Numbered from the stretch's first letter, positions 42,842 to 54,614 are shown. The stretch: DNA of 64,000 nucleotides from Gaeumannomyces sp. JS-464 (GCA_002197995.1 NGZR01000009.1:186001-250000); one strand, 5' to 3'. The notes: generated by a model from the sequence alone, not told the origin. Translations and numbers: made by a program.

Positions 42842-45800
42842 TCAGTTGAGAGAGCGTCGGATGGGCAATGCTGTTCCGTTAGTTTTGCGCATCAATATCG
42901 GTCGAGTCGTTGCGTCGGCGTGGAAGCCTCCTCCTGCGAGTCTCTGGCCGATCGCCCGGCTCAGAGCCACCTGCAGTCTCCTTTTCAGCCGCCGAACGGT
43001 CGCTTTCATGGCTTTCGTCCTTGGGACCCGACCCAACTTCTCATCCCTGGATTTATCGACATCCTCCTTGCTCAAGCGATCATAGAAAGGAGTGCCGAGG
43101 AAAGGGAGAACTTGAGGATTTCCTGGAAGAGAGCCTCCAAATGCAGGCCCTGAAGGCGGATTGTTGACAACCGGAGGATTTCCAACGACAACAACACCAC
43201 CGCCAAGCGGCGCAGCGGGGGCCGTCACCGCCGATAGCGCCGGTCCTGGCATGGTGGGCAGAACCGGAAGAGCGGTGGCCACGGCCGAGACGAACGACCT
43301 GATGTCGCTCGTCAGGCTCATGAGTCCATTGTCGAGGATGGAAGCGGGACCACCGAGGTCTGCTGGGGCGTAAGACAAGATGTTGGACTCGATTGAGGCA
43401 GCCTTCGAGACAACCACCTCCACCATCGAGGCAACGGTCGAGATGAGGCCAGCCGTGTCGACAGACACCGGCAACGAAGGGGCAGCGGCGGCCAAGCGAA
43501 GACGGGCACCGTCATGGGAATCACCGTCTGCCGGAGGCCTCCAATGTGAACCGAAGTCTCGGGCGTTCCCGGAGGGGGGTCTGTGAGCACGAACTCGGGC
43601 TGCCTCACTTCGACGGTACCGTCCGGAGTGTAGACAGCAAGGGCCCATGGTCCTCCGCAGCTATCACGACTGTCACCTGTGCAGGGCGTCTTGCAGGTCG
43701 AGTCGTCAATCAAGTAGGTGTTGAACAGGTAGTTGCCGCAGTAGCACTCAGCTCCGTTCTCAGTACCAGCGACCTTAAAACCAGCCTCGAGGCATCTGTC
43801 GAGGCAGATGGCATTTGTCAAGGTGTGGTCCGGTGGCACAGCAGTGAAATGGGAGCCGTTGAGTGCTCGCTCGGGTGTGTCGAGGTAGCAGCCGGCATAC
43901 TTTCCGTTGGGCAGGGCCAAGGTCGGTTGCGCCGGCGGTGTTGCAGACGGGGATGTGAGCGAGGCAGGGGCAACAGACGATGCGGGACAGACGTTGATGA
44001 TCTGGGCGCTCGAGGTCTGGACCGGTGCACAGAACCAGCCTCCAGTGCAGTCCTCGCAAGGCCAGCCAAAGCCGCATGGGCAGGCTTGTGCCGGCACCTG
44101 CTTGGCGGACAGAACCAGCCGTCTTTGCAAGAAGAGCAGTGTAGCCTTGACCGGACACGGGCCAAGGGCAGGGTCGAAAGGCGGTAGCTCAGGAGGACAG
44201 TTACAGACCGCAGCCGGGCAGGACGGATACGGTGGTGGGGCCGGCAACCGGCAGGCGTCGAAGATCTGGTGTGTTGTCAGTACTCTGTATGCAAAATTCG
44301 AGATAAGAAGGACGAGCCGCTTACATGATGGTAGGCATGATGCGACCACTTGTGTCACCGTGACAACACTGGCTGGTGCCGAAGGAGCCAGTGGCCGGGT
44401 CGGGATGATGGGCAACGGGAGCGAAGTCGACAGTGGTGCCGTGGCCGAAACAACGGCCAGCGGAGGAGTGCCAGCAGCAGGGACGCTTGGCGCAGGGGCG
44501 GGCCAGACACTGGGGCAGACGGAAGCAGCGCGGCTGGATTGGTAGGGACAGCGATACCTGCGCTGGATGCCATGCTCATGAGACTGTTCATCGCAGCCAG
44601 CGTTGGGAGCAGAGTCGAACCGGCAGCGTCGGTCAGGGTCGCCAGAAGGTTGACGGGCGTCGCGACGACAACTGAAAGTGCTCCCTGTGTAGCGAGAGAG
44701 GCATCTGAGACCGAAAAGGTTACCTGCGAGCAGGGGACTTGCAGAATGCCAGAGACGACTCCGATCTGCTCCACCGTGCAGACCAGGTTGTCGACAACGT
44801 GGGCGACACTGCCGAGTGTGTCGCCAAGTGAGTCCACGACACCATTGATGGCGTTCGGAAGGACCGAGTCCAGGGGCAGGGCGCCGAGCGTGTCATGGAC
44901 AGCCCCAACTGTGTCCAGAATCTCCCCAGGCAGAGACTTGACGAGGTTCGTGATGTTGCTGAGGATGCTAAGGTCTGGCAGGGGCACACCAAGACCTGCC
45001 AGGGCGCCGTCTGCAACGTTTTCAACAACGCCGTCTACCGTGTTGGCCACACCACCCACGACGCCGTTGAGCTCTTTACCGACGCTTTCCACAACGCCGC
45101 CGACCTCGTCTAGGACAGCGGTGACAACCTTGAGGGGATCCTCGAGCTGGAGGGCATCGGATGCCGCATTCAAGATGCTAACCCACGTCCGGAAGGGCAA
45201 TGGGCACGTCTGCTGGGATGGGCAAGATGTTGTTGACGGTCCCGATGACTCCAGCGACGAGTCCAGTCTGAGGGTTGAGAAGGTCGTCCACCAGGCCGCC
45301 GAGTCCACCGAGGAGACCGAGTTTAGGACGTGACCCTCCGGCGAAAGCACCAGCACCAGCAGCGTCTGTGGCAGCAGGAGCAGGGCCCGGCAAGACGGCT
45401 GTGATGTCAGGCAGGGGAACTGGAAGAGGCAGAGGCGCACCCGGAAGGAGGCCACCGTTGCCGTCTGAGCCTGGGACTGGAGCCACAGGGGCCAAGGCAG
45501 GCGGTGGGGCAGGAAGAGCAGGCAGCCCTGGAAGAAGGCCACCAAGACCACCTCCCGAGGCGGGAGCCGCAGGTACCGGGGCAGCGGGCGCTGGAGCTAC
45601 AGGAGGCAGGACGGCAGCAGGAGGCGCAACAGTGGGAAGAGCAGGCTTGGGAGCACCGCCGCCGAGGATGGTCTTGAGGATGCCGCCGAGGGGTGGGATG
45701 GCGGCGTCGGCGTCGACAACCGCGGCATCAACATGTGGCTTGGGATCCGGGGCGGCAGCCGAGCGGACGTCGAATGAGGGCCGCTTCTCAGAGAGGCTGT

Positions 45801-45960
45801 GTGGTGCCTCGGGCTGTTGCTTGTGCTGCTGCTCGTGGGCCGCGACTAGGCGACCGATGCCGACCGTCTCGAGGAACACGCCTGCGAGGAGAACCGCGAC
45901 GCAGAACGTGATGACCAGCGCCGGCCTCTTGAAGGCCAGCAACTTGTTCCGCCCACGCAT
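42842..45960 (-). CDS. large cell-surface protein with WSC domain; frame broken by several apparent indels
   Basis: Probable wall- or membrane-associated carbohydrate-binding protein. The N terminus (MRGRNKLLAFKRP, then ALVITFCVAVLLAGVFL) is a signal anchor. About 550 residues rich in Pro, Ala, Gly and Val-Asp-Leu repeats follow. Next is a Cys-rich part with CSSCKDGWFC and CEDCTGGWFC repeats. The WSC domain comes next (YAGCYLDTPERALNG to CGGPWALAVY, with CLDRC and CYCGNY). The basic tail ends RRSLN. The frame jumps at about 45183 (+1), 44493-44502 (-1), 44140-44150 (+1), 44101-44108 (-1) and 43495-43540 (-1). An intron at 44266-44324 (GTAAGC, TACTGAC branch, CACCAG) is likely, but its phase fits only if one more base is extra upstream, giving KWSHHAYHHIFDACRLPAPP. 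The product would be about 1020-1040 residues. Sequence error or pseudogene cannot be separated here. Confidence 0.75.
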
Positions 45961-46879
45961 CTTTGTGTTTGGGATGCGTCAGCCCCCGGAACGTTGACGA
46001 GAGACTCCTGTCCTGCCGGCAGGGATAGGCCCAAAGAATGGGCGAGACGGATGGCGTGTAAGTGGGCGTAAGTCTAGTGTGGCTCTTGGGGCGGCTCCAA
46101 AAAGAGGAGGCTATGCAGAGCAACCAAAACGAGCTTCCAAAAAGGAGACGAGATGAACTGAAGGGTGGACGATTGAAGCGGATGATGGGTGGAGGAGACG
46201 AGGAGAGAAAGGAGAGGATGAATGAGGAGACATTGAGAAAGCCATGGAGCGGCAGGCGAAGGATTTGAAGAGACCTTGGCCCAGCCGTCATGGCTCCCAT
46301 CCTCCTTCCTCTGGGTGAAGAGACGGAGCCGAGCTCGACCGCGATTGCATTATGGATGCTTGAACAGCCAGGGACTCTCATGCTCTTGCCACAAATGTGC
46401 CCAGCCAGCCAGCTGTCGCCGGGTTTGGGAAGGCGCTGAGGCGAGGAAGCCAGGAGGACCATGCTCTGAGATCCCGGTGCGTGCCGCTTTTGAGCTTTTC
46501 TCCTAGAAGGCGCGGAATGGCAGATGCCAACGGCCGGAGTGCACACGAGACCAACCAGCCGGGAATTGGCAAGCACCTCGCTGGTTGCCTGTTCCACGCC
46601 ATGCCAGGCCAGGACATGTGCCTACAGCAGGAGGACCCATGTGCCCGGATTGGGTCCAAGCCGGCTCCATGGGTGTCGCTTTTAGAGGCCACTTCCGCTC
46701 ACTCCTGGCGCCTTCGCCGGACAGCTCCGTGATGTCACAGTGTGTTTCATTCAGGCCATAACTGCTAGTATTTTCCATGACCTTGGGTAAATGCCCATCC
46801 GTAACCCATGCAAAAAGAAAGCAAAGTTCAAAGACGCCCCGACGACCGCCAAGCCTCAACCCATCGTCAAAGAAACATC
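45961..46879. other. intergenic region upstream of the WSC gene
   Basis: About 920 bases contain the WSC gene promoter and the 3' flank of rps2. Purine-rich GGAGGAGACGAGGAGAGAAA-type sequence at 46190-46240 is pyrimidine-rich on the transcribed minus-strand side. No gene is supported. Confidence 0.5.
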
Positions 46880-47902
46880 CTAGTAGCGCTTGCCATCCCT
46901 CAGGGTGTCGGCAAACTCCTCCAGAGGGCTCCGGATGAGCTTGGTCTCCTTCCACAGGTTGGGTGTCAGGAAACCGTAAGTGTTGGAAACGGCGGCGAAA
47001 GTAGCCTTGAGGGTGTTCTCGAGCGTCTTGGTCGAGCCCGACGACGAGGTGTAGGCATCCTCGATACCGGCAAGCTGGAGGAGACGCTTGACGGCGGGCG
47101 AGGCGACCAGGGAGGTACCACGGGGAGCAGGGATGAGCTGTGGCGGTTGGGCGGGAAAGTCAGCAAACACTCTGCTGAAGAAGTAACCACGTAGAGTAGC
47201 CACGCAGTAGCCACGCAGAAGAGACTGAGCACAAGACTTACGCGGACGGTGACGGAACCGCACTTGCCGCTCTCCTTGATAGGCAGCGAGTGCGGGAGAC
47301 CAAGGTTGGTACCCCAGTAACCACGACGGACGGGGATGACGCTAAGCTTGGCGATGATGATGGCGGCACGGATGGCAGTGGCAACCTCCTTGGAGGTCTT
47401 GATGCCCAGGCCAACGTGGCCCTCAGAGTCGCCAATGATGACGATAGCCTTGAAGCGCGTGCGCTGACCGGCACGGGTCTGCTTCTGGACGGGCTTGATC
47501 TATACTCGGGGCGAAGACGGGGCTTGTCAGCGAGGCTGTCTGGACATGAAGGCCGCACCGAACAGCAGCAGCTCCGTCGCAACCGCCGCCCTCGCAGCCC
47601 AATGCGCCTCCCACAGAAAAACGCACCTTCATGACCTCGTCCTTGAGCTTGGGCAGGAAGAAATCGACAATCTGGTACTCCTTGATGGGCAGCGAGTGCA
47701 GGTAGATCTCCTCCATGCTCTTGATCTTGCCGGCCTTGACCAGACGGCCAAGCTTGGTGACGGGCTGCCACTCCTTCTCGTCGTTCTTACCGCCGCGACG
47801 GCCGCGGCCACGTCCACGTCCCCGGCCACGGTCACCACGTCCGCGGTCGCCACCACGGTCGCCGCGCGAGGCGAAACCACCGCCACGGGGTGCGTCAGCC
47901 AT
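46880..47902 (-). CDS. rps2: 40S ribosomal protein S2 (uS5)
   Basis: Small-subunit ribosomal protein at the mRNA entry channel, important for decoding fidelity. Three exons: 47902-47627, 47499-47242 and 47137-46880. The introns are 127 bases (GTGCGT...TATAG) and 104 bases (GTAAGT...CACAG). The product is 263 residues. The N-terminal Arg/Gly-rich tail ([17 protein letters not shown]) is a typical arginine-methylation target. The S5 N-terminal domain contains [20 protein letters not shown] and [18 protein letters not shown]; the C-terminal domain starts [20 protein letters not shown]. The frame is intact. Several introns near the 5' end are usual for fungal ribosomal protein genes. Confidence 0.97.
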
Positions 47903-49089
47903 TGTCGGGCAGGATCTGGTCTAAGGATGGGAGGACGGGGGGAAGTCCAAGTCGGCGGTGCTGCTGCTGTCGCGGGTGCGAGGATATCGTGTCGGCCGGC
48001 CGTCCGAGATGTGCTGTGCTTTTTGGTGGTGAGTGAGGAAGTCGTCAAAACGCACCAAGCTGCTCCTTCCACTTTTTTGCGCCGGGTGGGGTTTCGTGGT
48101 GCCCTACTGCAAAATTCTGGTGGTCGAAATGGGGTGGGCTGCTCCCCTGCACAGCGAAGCCCTAAGAGTTGCGGCCTTGCATGTCAGGCAGGAACAAATC
48201 GACTAGGGGCCAGCCAAGATCCCCACTCTGGATGGAGAATATGGGGGAAGGGGAGGCGGTGATCACATGACACATCAGCCGCGGCAATAGCCCAGCTGCC
48301 GGGCACACCTCGACACAGAACAGACCCCCTGATATTAGGTACCTAGGTACCTAGTACAATCTGCCGTCGGGAATCCAATTTCGTGCCTGACTGCCGTCTC
48401 CCTGCCGATGCCTTGGCCTGGTCTGGTGGTCTGCCGAGGTGTTGTTTGTCTGGAAATGTGCTTTCTCAACGAGGCCATGCCTGCTGCAAAGTCTCATCAG
48501 ACCTGATGGATAGGTAGGTACCTATGGGCGGGGTGCCCATCACCCCAAACCATTCCACCCGTCCTGACCGCACAAACGCCGCCTCTCTATCAAACCCCAA
48601 CATCACCCCACGATCCCCGGGTCTTTCCCCGCTGCGCCCTCCGGCGGTTTCGGGACAATGTCGCGTCCAGACTCGACAGCAGGCGCGTGGCACTGCCGGC
48701 CAGTGGAGTTGTGGGGATTGCATAGTTGCATTGTTGAAGCAGAATGCGGGGTCAGCTCCAACCGCACCTCTCAACATCGAGTTGACGATCCGTCATGGCA
48801 ACACTGCCAGGGTTTCGCATCTTCTTGTCGTGCCGTCGGGCGCAGGGCACCAGGGCAACACACAATGTTTTTGTCCATTCGGCCCGTGCGAGCTCCTCGC
48901 TGGGTCCCTCCGGCATGTTCGAGGTGAGCGGCCGGGCCGAGGCTTACGCCTCCCTGACAAGCGTCATGCCATCCGGAGTATATAAACACTGCCCCTTCCC
49001 CGTGGGTGTGGACGTCCAAGTTGGACCTCTGTCGGTATCGTTGGATAGGCTCTTGACTCCTGCCGCCTCCCGAACGACTCGTGCAAACC
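47903..49089. other. divergent promoter region of rps2 and the GH43 gene
   Basis: About 1.2 kb. It contains the TAGGTACCTAGGTACCTAG palindromic run at 48336-48354, a TAGGTAGGTACCTA at 48511, and the TATA box of the GH43 gene at 48979. No additional gene is supported. Confidence 0.55.
48979..48986 (+). promoter_or_regulatory. TATA box of the GH43 gene
   Basis: TATATAAA lies 104 bases upstream of the predicted start codon, a good distance for a fungal core promoter. Confidence 0.6.
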
Positions 49090-50337
49090 ATGGCGAGGTC
49101 ACTAGCCCTCGGGATACTCTGCGGCCTGTCCGCCCTTCTGGGCGCGGCTCAAGGGCAGACGTTCGACCCGAACAAGGCCGGACAGCAGCACTGGGATCCG
49201 GCCAAAGTTGGAACGGACAAGACCACCAATGCCACCTTCAGGAACCCGGTCATGACGACAAACATTGGTGACCCCTGGATGACGAGGTATTCGGTCGGTG
49301 GCGAGGACTGGTATCTATTCACCTACACCACCAACGACAACATCACGCTCAAGCGGTCCAAGTTCCTGACCGACAACTGGGACAATGCCGAGTCCCGCGT
49401 CATCTTCAACCCGGACCCCAACAGCGGCGAGCCCTGGTCGACCGACATCTGGGCGCCCGAAATCCACAACATCTCCAACAAATGGTACGTCCTGTTCACG
49501 GCGACGCCCGACCGCGACAACCCGCCGCCGATGCAGGATGCCTTGTGCCCTATCAACTGCCCTGCTGTGAACCACCGCATGTTTGCGCTCGAAAGCGACG
49601 GGCCGGATCCATGGACGGCCAAATTCACGCTTAAGCCCGAGATCAACACGTTCGACCAGTTCGCCATTGACGGGACGTATTTCCACTACAAGGACCAGCT
49701 CTACCACATTTACTCCTGTTGGGAACACGCCTACTCGGCATGGCCCGCAAACCTCTGCATCACACACATGTCGAACCCTTGGACCGTCGACTCGAACCTG
49801 ACGGACAGGCGCATCATCTCGGTGCCCGACCAGGCGTGGGAGAAGACGCCATACGGGCGGCCCGACATCCGCCTCGCCAGCAACGAAGGCCCGCAGCAGC
49901 TGGTGAACCCCAAGACGGGCCAGAACTTTGTTATCTATTCGGCCGCGCGCGTCAACACGCCCTATTACTGCCTGGGCATGCTGGAGCTGATCGGCAACGA
50001 CCCGATGGAGCACTCGTCCTGGCGGAAGCACACGCAGGGCTGCCTATTCCACCTGAACACGGCCGAGGGCGTATACGGCACGGGCCATGCGAGCTTCACC
50101 ACCAGCCCGGATGGGTCCGAGGATTATCTGGTTTACCACGCACAGACGACGCCGAACCCCAAGGGCGACATTTACCGCACCGCGCGCATACAAAAGTTCG
50201 CGTGGAACGACGACGGCACGCCAAAGTTCCCCCTTGCCGGCAACGGACCGTTCCCCGTGCCCTCGGGCCAGAACGGCCAGAGGCCCGCGGCTGCCCAGGC
50301 GCAACCAAGGGGCTTTGGTGATAGCTGGAACTTTTAA
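49090..50337 (+). CDS. secreted glycoside hydrolase family 43 (arabinofuranosidase/xylosidase-like)
   Basis: Extracellular hemicellulase or pectin side-chain enzyme cleaving alpha-L-arabinose or beta-xylose linkages. From the ATG at 49090 it is 415 residues with no intron. The signal peptide MARSLALGILCGLSALLGAA is cleaved near QG/Q. GH43 five-bladed propeller residues are in place: Asp61 (NIGDPWM, general base), Asp194 (FAIDGTYF, pKa modulator) and Glu266 (SNEGPQQL, general acid). WAPEIH and GHASFTTSPDG are also typical. Six Cys could form disulfides. A short Gln/Pro-rich tail ends it, with no cellulose-binding module. Exact substrate (arabinan, arabinoxylan or other) cannot be settled from sequence. 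I start at the ATG rather than the in-frame GTG at 49081 because the signal peptide begins there. Confidence 0.93.
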   Translation: MARSLALGILCGLSALLGAAQGQTFDPNKAGQQHWDPAKVGTDKTTNATFRNPVMTTNIGDPWMTRYSVGGEDWYLFTYTTNDNITLKRSKFLTDNWDNAESRVIFNPDPNSGEPWSTDIWAPEIHNISNKWYVLFTATPDRDNPPPMQDALCPINCPAVNHRMFALESDGPDPWTAKFTLKPEINTFDQFAIDGTYFHYKDQLYHIYSCWEHAYSAWPANLCITHMSNPWTVDSNLTDRRIISVPDQAWEKTPYGRPDIRLASNEGPQQLVNPKTGQNFVIYSAARVNTPYYCLGMLELIGNDPMEHSSWRKHTQGCLFHLNTAEGVYGTGHASFTTSPDGSEDYLVYHAQTTPNPKGDIYRTARIQKFAWNDDGTPKFPLAGNGPFPVPSGQNGQRPAAAQAQPRGFGDSWNF

Positions 50338-51416
50338 GGTGAAAACTAGCGTGGGCATGCGCATGTGATGTTTTACGCGTTTTAATATGATTAGGTTTGC
50401 GTCCAAAGCACAGGCTACAATGCGGCATGTTGTTTGACGCCTTCACGCTCTGAATGACGATACGAGTGACAATTATATGGCTGTAAAAACTTGCGGCTTG
50501 AGACGCAGCGGGAACGCGGGAAATGCCGGGAGCTTGGTTGGCCTTGACGTTTGGGCGTCGCTCCTGAGACCGACAGAAACGCGCCGCTGACCGCTTCATT
50601 ATTGACATGGACTCCATAAGAAACGCACTGGGAATCTAAATCTCCATGCAGGCACGCAGATTGACCAAGACAGAGGTTGGGGTATATGCGGGGAATGGGG
50701 AAACGGGGAGGGGATTGGCATGGATGAATCCCGAGGGTATCGCGATCTGTCAACAACGGTTCTGTCTTGCTTTCGCCCCATGGGGAGTCAAGCGCCTAGG
50801 TACCTTACCTAATGTGTTCAATCAAGCTGCCGGGCGTTCGACTCGACTAGACGGCCAGCACCCGGGTCAGGAACAGCCGCTGACCGCCACTATTTCGCAA
50901 CCTGCCGTCGCGGGCCCGCAGCCGCCTTGACCGCTATTATTGCATGTACCTTGCAGCACGTTTTTACCTCGTGAGCCGCCTGCTGCAGCAGACGGACGGG
51001 GGGCACACAGTGCGCCGGGTGTGATTCCGGGATGGGAACAGGGGCGGCCGGCCGGCCCGGGTCGGGTCTGGATGGGTCTGGGGGCTCTTCCCGCTTCCCG
51101 ATTGCGAGAGGATCGACGATGGCTACAAGGGCGGGTGGCGCAAGGGAGGTGTTGATGGGCACCGAGGGCGGTCGTCTTCCAAGCGGCCGTAAGCACAAAG
51201 ATAGGGAGGGGGAGGTCATGGCCGTCGAGGCGCCGTTCGATGTTTTTACTTCTTTTGTTTCCGATGCTTTGGCGAATTAAAAGACAGCTTGGTGTAGGTG
51301 TGGGAGCACCCCCACGTCATCTGGCGCCTGGCTCAGGGACATGGAGCGTGCTGCTGCAGCATCCAGCTGACAGGCGCAAAAATTAGGGTCATCAGCCGCG
51401 TTGCTGATTCATCCTA

Positions 51417-51436
51417 TTTTTTTTTTTTTTTTTTTT
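51417..51436. repeat. T20 homopolymer
   Basis: Run of 20 T in non-coding DNA. Confidence 0.9.
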
Positions 51437-52150
51437 CGGCTGCATCTATCCTTTTCACTAGGTAGTTTCGGCGAGGCGAAGGGTCAAATGGTTGTCGTCT
51501 CGTGTCGTCAGATTGGAATTACATGCATTCTGTGATGGTGTGTTTTGTCGTATTTTCGATCTGCGGCTTCTCCACGGGTCCGTCCGTTAGCTTGGGATGA
51601 CACAAGGACACAGGCACACGCACACAGACACCACCAGCACACCAGCACACGTCATTGACCGCCGAGAGCGCGGGTGGTGTCGCACCACAAATGACAAACG
51701 CAAGGTGTGCAGCCCCAAAAGCAACCGACTGGACGGCAATGGTCGAGGCCGTTTGGGCGGGGAGAGCGTTCCGCTGCATCGAGCACTAAGAAACTTATGC
51801 ACAGTGGTGGGATGGAACGGGCTTGAATTGCACAGACGGTGTGGCCTGGGGGTCAATTGATTGATTGATTTCTCTTCTAGCGCAGTCCAAGGGTCCATGT
51901 CTTCTTTCTTTCCGACCCCTGGCTCCCACGGGATTCGTTCCATTTGTCCACTTGGACCGTCCACGGGCACACGCTTCTTCGTATGTGCTAGCACTAGATC
52001 GCGAGCAAGGGCAGTCGACTCCTCTCCGGCAGATCCGCGTGGTCTGGTTGGCTGGCCGCCCACCTGGGGGCCCTGTCGGTTGGCTACCTTTGTCGGCAGC
52101 ACGACTTGGAGTTGTGCAGAGATGGCGCCGCGGCAGGCTGGCTGTCTGTC

Positions 52151-52176
52151 TGCCTGCCTGCCTGCCTGCCTGCCTG
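52151..52176. repeat. (TGCC)n microsatellite
   Basis: About six and a half tandem TGCC units. Confidence 0.9.
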
Positions 52177-53003
52177 CTGGTGGACAAGGGAGGGATGGGG
52201 AGAAGCAAAGCATTGATGCAAGTGAGCTTGCACAAGCTTTTCTTTCTTTATTCTCTTCTCTTCCATTCTTTTTTTTCTGCTTTTTGTTTTCCCAACAGAC
52301 TGACTGCTGCCGCCTCTAGCTGCCGTCTAAAACCAACAGTGCAATATCCACATAATTCACCCTGCCTCACAACCACACCACACACAGTGGGAAGGTGACT
52401 CCCACCGGTTTGCCGCCGCAGCCACAAAAGGCAACCCGTACCTAAGGAAGGTTTATTCAAAGGACTGGACCCGGTCCAGAGCCGCCTGCTCTCCAGAGTC
52501 AGGTCTGCGACGTCTGGAAGCATCTTGGGACGATCGACACCCCCTCCTCACCTTAAACCCGCCTCTCTTCCGGCCAACGTCATTTCAGTCTTCCGCTTTG
52601 TATTTTTTATCCTTTCGTTTTCCCCTGGCCCTGGGGCTGGCCACCAGGGAACCTTGATAATTCGGGCTGAGGCTTCAAAAGCCTGTTGGTCCCCCATCCG
52701 CCTTGGTTTGCGCAGCCCTGCCCTACCTGCCCACCCACTACCGACCAACGCACACTCTTGCCAACCGTCGTAGCACATCGTGTGCTGCCGCCGCCGCTAT
52801 CCGGCCTACTGAGATGTGTCTGACGACGCCGGCATCATCGGCCTGGTTTGGGAGCTGGACGATTTGATCGCACCACCTCGTGCTGCCTCATGTGGACTCG
52901 CACCGCGTCGAGTCGACACCACCACATACCAACACTCCCTGAAAATGGAGTCAAGGCTATCGACGCGACTGGGTATATTCGACTTCTATTTAAGTACACT
53001 TCC

Positions 53004-53032
53004 AAAAAAAAAAAAAAAAAAAAAAAAAAAAA
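53004..53032. repeat. A29 homopolymer
   Basis: Run of 29 A about 90 bases upstream of the small predicted gene. Confidence 0.9.
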
Positions 53033-53122
53033 CAGCTAACACCCCGGTCCCTTCCCCTTGTAGCTTCGTCCAGCCGGCCTTCATCACATGCAGCTGTCTG
53101 GTCGGAGAACATCCCCGGAAAA

Positions 53123-53569
53123 ATGGATCGTGAGCCAAAGCCTAAAGATGCCGGGGTGCTACCCCCACCTCGGAGACAACATCTGGGAGACGGTGGCGGC
53201 GGTGGGCGTAAATTCAACACCCGCCAAACCCATCAGTACCAGAAGCAGCGTCCCCTCGACGACGGCTATGCCGGCGCCATGCCCGAGAAAACGAAGAGCA
53301 ACGAGACGATGGGGAGCTACGACATGCTCGAGGACGACTTTGTCGACGAGCTCCGCCAGGGGTGGGACGACCTCGGCGACGGGTCGGCCCTGAGCAGGGA
53401 CGAGGAGTCGGCACGGAAGGCCTCGTCGCAGGCGCTGCTCGCCCGGGAGGGCTTCGTGATCTCGACGTACAGTTTGGCCAGGGAGTTCTTCATGCGCCTG
53501 GTGGGGAGTGGCGGGGCAGCCACGGCTACGGCGCGGTACGGGTCTACCTCGTACTCGAGGAGGGGGTAG
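53123..53569 (+). CDS. small hypothetical protein, 148 residues
   Basis: Not recognised. It starts at an ATG in a good context (GGAAAAATGG) and is open for 148 residues. Two things suggest real coding: third positions are mostly G or C through the second half, and the sequence is amphipathic and acidic (YDMLEDDFVDELRQGWDDLG) followed by a helix-like LAREGFVISTYSLAREFFMR. The N terminus is basic and Gly/Gln-rich. No signal peptide or membrane segment is present. An intron or an upstream exon cannot be excluded. It sits 160 bases before a long CT microsatellite and about 1 kb upstream of the AT-hook gene on the same strand. Confidence 0.55.
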   Translation: MDREPKPKDAGVLPPPRRQHLGDGGGGGRKFNTRQTHQYQKQRPLDDGYAGAMPEKTKSNETMGSYDMLEDDFVDELRQGWDDLGDGSALSRDEESARKASSQALLAREGFVISTYSLAREFFMRLVGSGGAATATARYGSTSYSRRG

Positions 53570-53730
53570 GGTGGGTGTGTCTGTCGGCCTATCTCCCTCC
53601 CGGTGTGGGAGGGACAAAGGAGGCAGCCTTTGAGGTCTCGGATGCCGCCTGGGGACAGGCGCGACGGGGTGAGAAGGTTCTGGGAAGCGAGAAAGCAGGC
53701 TCCTGAACCTTGATGCCTGCCAAGAGATAC

Positions 53731-53731
53731 C

Positions 53732-53762
<31 letters not shown>

Positions 53763-53766
53763 CTCT

Positions 53767-53835
<69 letters not shown>

Positions 53836-53836
53836 C
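53731..53836. repeat. (CT)n microsatellite, about 106 bases
   Basis: Almost pure CT dinucleotide array with a few interruptions (CTCC, CTTCT). Exact length in the source genome is uncertain. Confidence 0.93.
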
Positions 53837-54385
53837 GGGCAGCAGCGTCCATTTTCAGGGGGAAACATGTACGATGGGTCCTTTGCACCTCACGGTCAGC
53901 GCCACCAATTCCACGTGAGCGGCGTCAAAAAAGAAGGTTATTTTCTTGATTAAGGCTACGCTGCTCTCGCGTTTCCCCTGTCCCCAACCCCATGTGGATT
54001 CGGTGGTGGCAAATCTTGTCAGCGAAGCAGACTGACCGGAGTTGTGTACATCGTGAGAGGAAGGCTAAAGCGCCGTCTTTTTGAATCACGAACACGCGAG
54101 GATGCTAGACGGAAGTGTGGAGAGCTGCGAGCGTCCTGGTTCGCTCTCCGGGGAGAGCAAGACCGACAAAGCCACGCGTGTGTCAGGCTTGGGCAGCAAG
54201 AAGGTCAAAGGTTCTTACCCAAGTGTAGGGAACTGGCTTTTCGGGATGATGATGGGAGGCTGCCCAGGTGTCTCCGATGGGAATCCGCGCGTGCGGCTTA
54301 GGTTGGGGCCTGAGTACAGGCAGCGCGTTTGGAACTGCTTGTTTCTCCGGCAGGAAAGACGCCCAAAGTTAAAGTCGGCGCGTTG

Positions 54386-54391
54386 TATAAA
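54386..54391 (+). promoter_or_regulatory. TATA box of the AT-hook gene
   Basis: TATAAA sits 229 bases upstream of the ATG and is followed by a CT-rich leader and a CAGCAACAACCCAG-type segment. Confidence 0.45.
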
Positions 54392-54614
54392 GGCTTCTCT
54401 GTCCCATCTCTCCTCCTCTCGGTTTCCTGCTTGAGCAGCCCAGTCAAGTAGAGCAACAGCAACAACCCAGCTGGCAACGCCTCAATCTTCCTTGGAACCA
54501 AACGAGCCTGTCCAAGTCTACCCCTTTCCTCTTTGACAAAGCCCAGCAACGCCCACACAAGGCCTGGGACAAGCAAGACGCCGGCCCAGTTCGGCATTTA
54601 GAGGGAAGATCGCG

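Larger units (their letters stand above)
50338..53122. other. 2.8 kb intergenic region with simple repeats
   Basis: No convincing gene; frames are short and lack domains. It contains a T20 tract (51417-51436), a (TGCC)n tract (52151-52176), CCTAGGTACC at about 50795, an A29 tract near the end, and long pyrimidine-rich stretches at 52230-52290. Confidence 0.55.
53570..54614. other. intergenic region with CT microsatellite, promoter of the AT-hook gene
   Basis: It holds the 106-base CT-rich array, then ordinary mixed sequence, then TATAAA at 54386 and a CT-rich leader. Frames at 54044-54434 overlap each other in different frames and lack protein-like composition. Confidence 0.5.
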
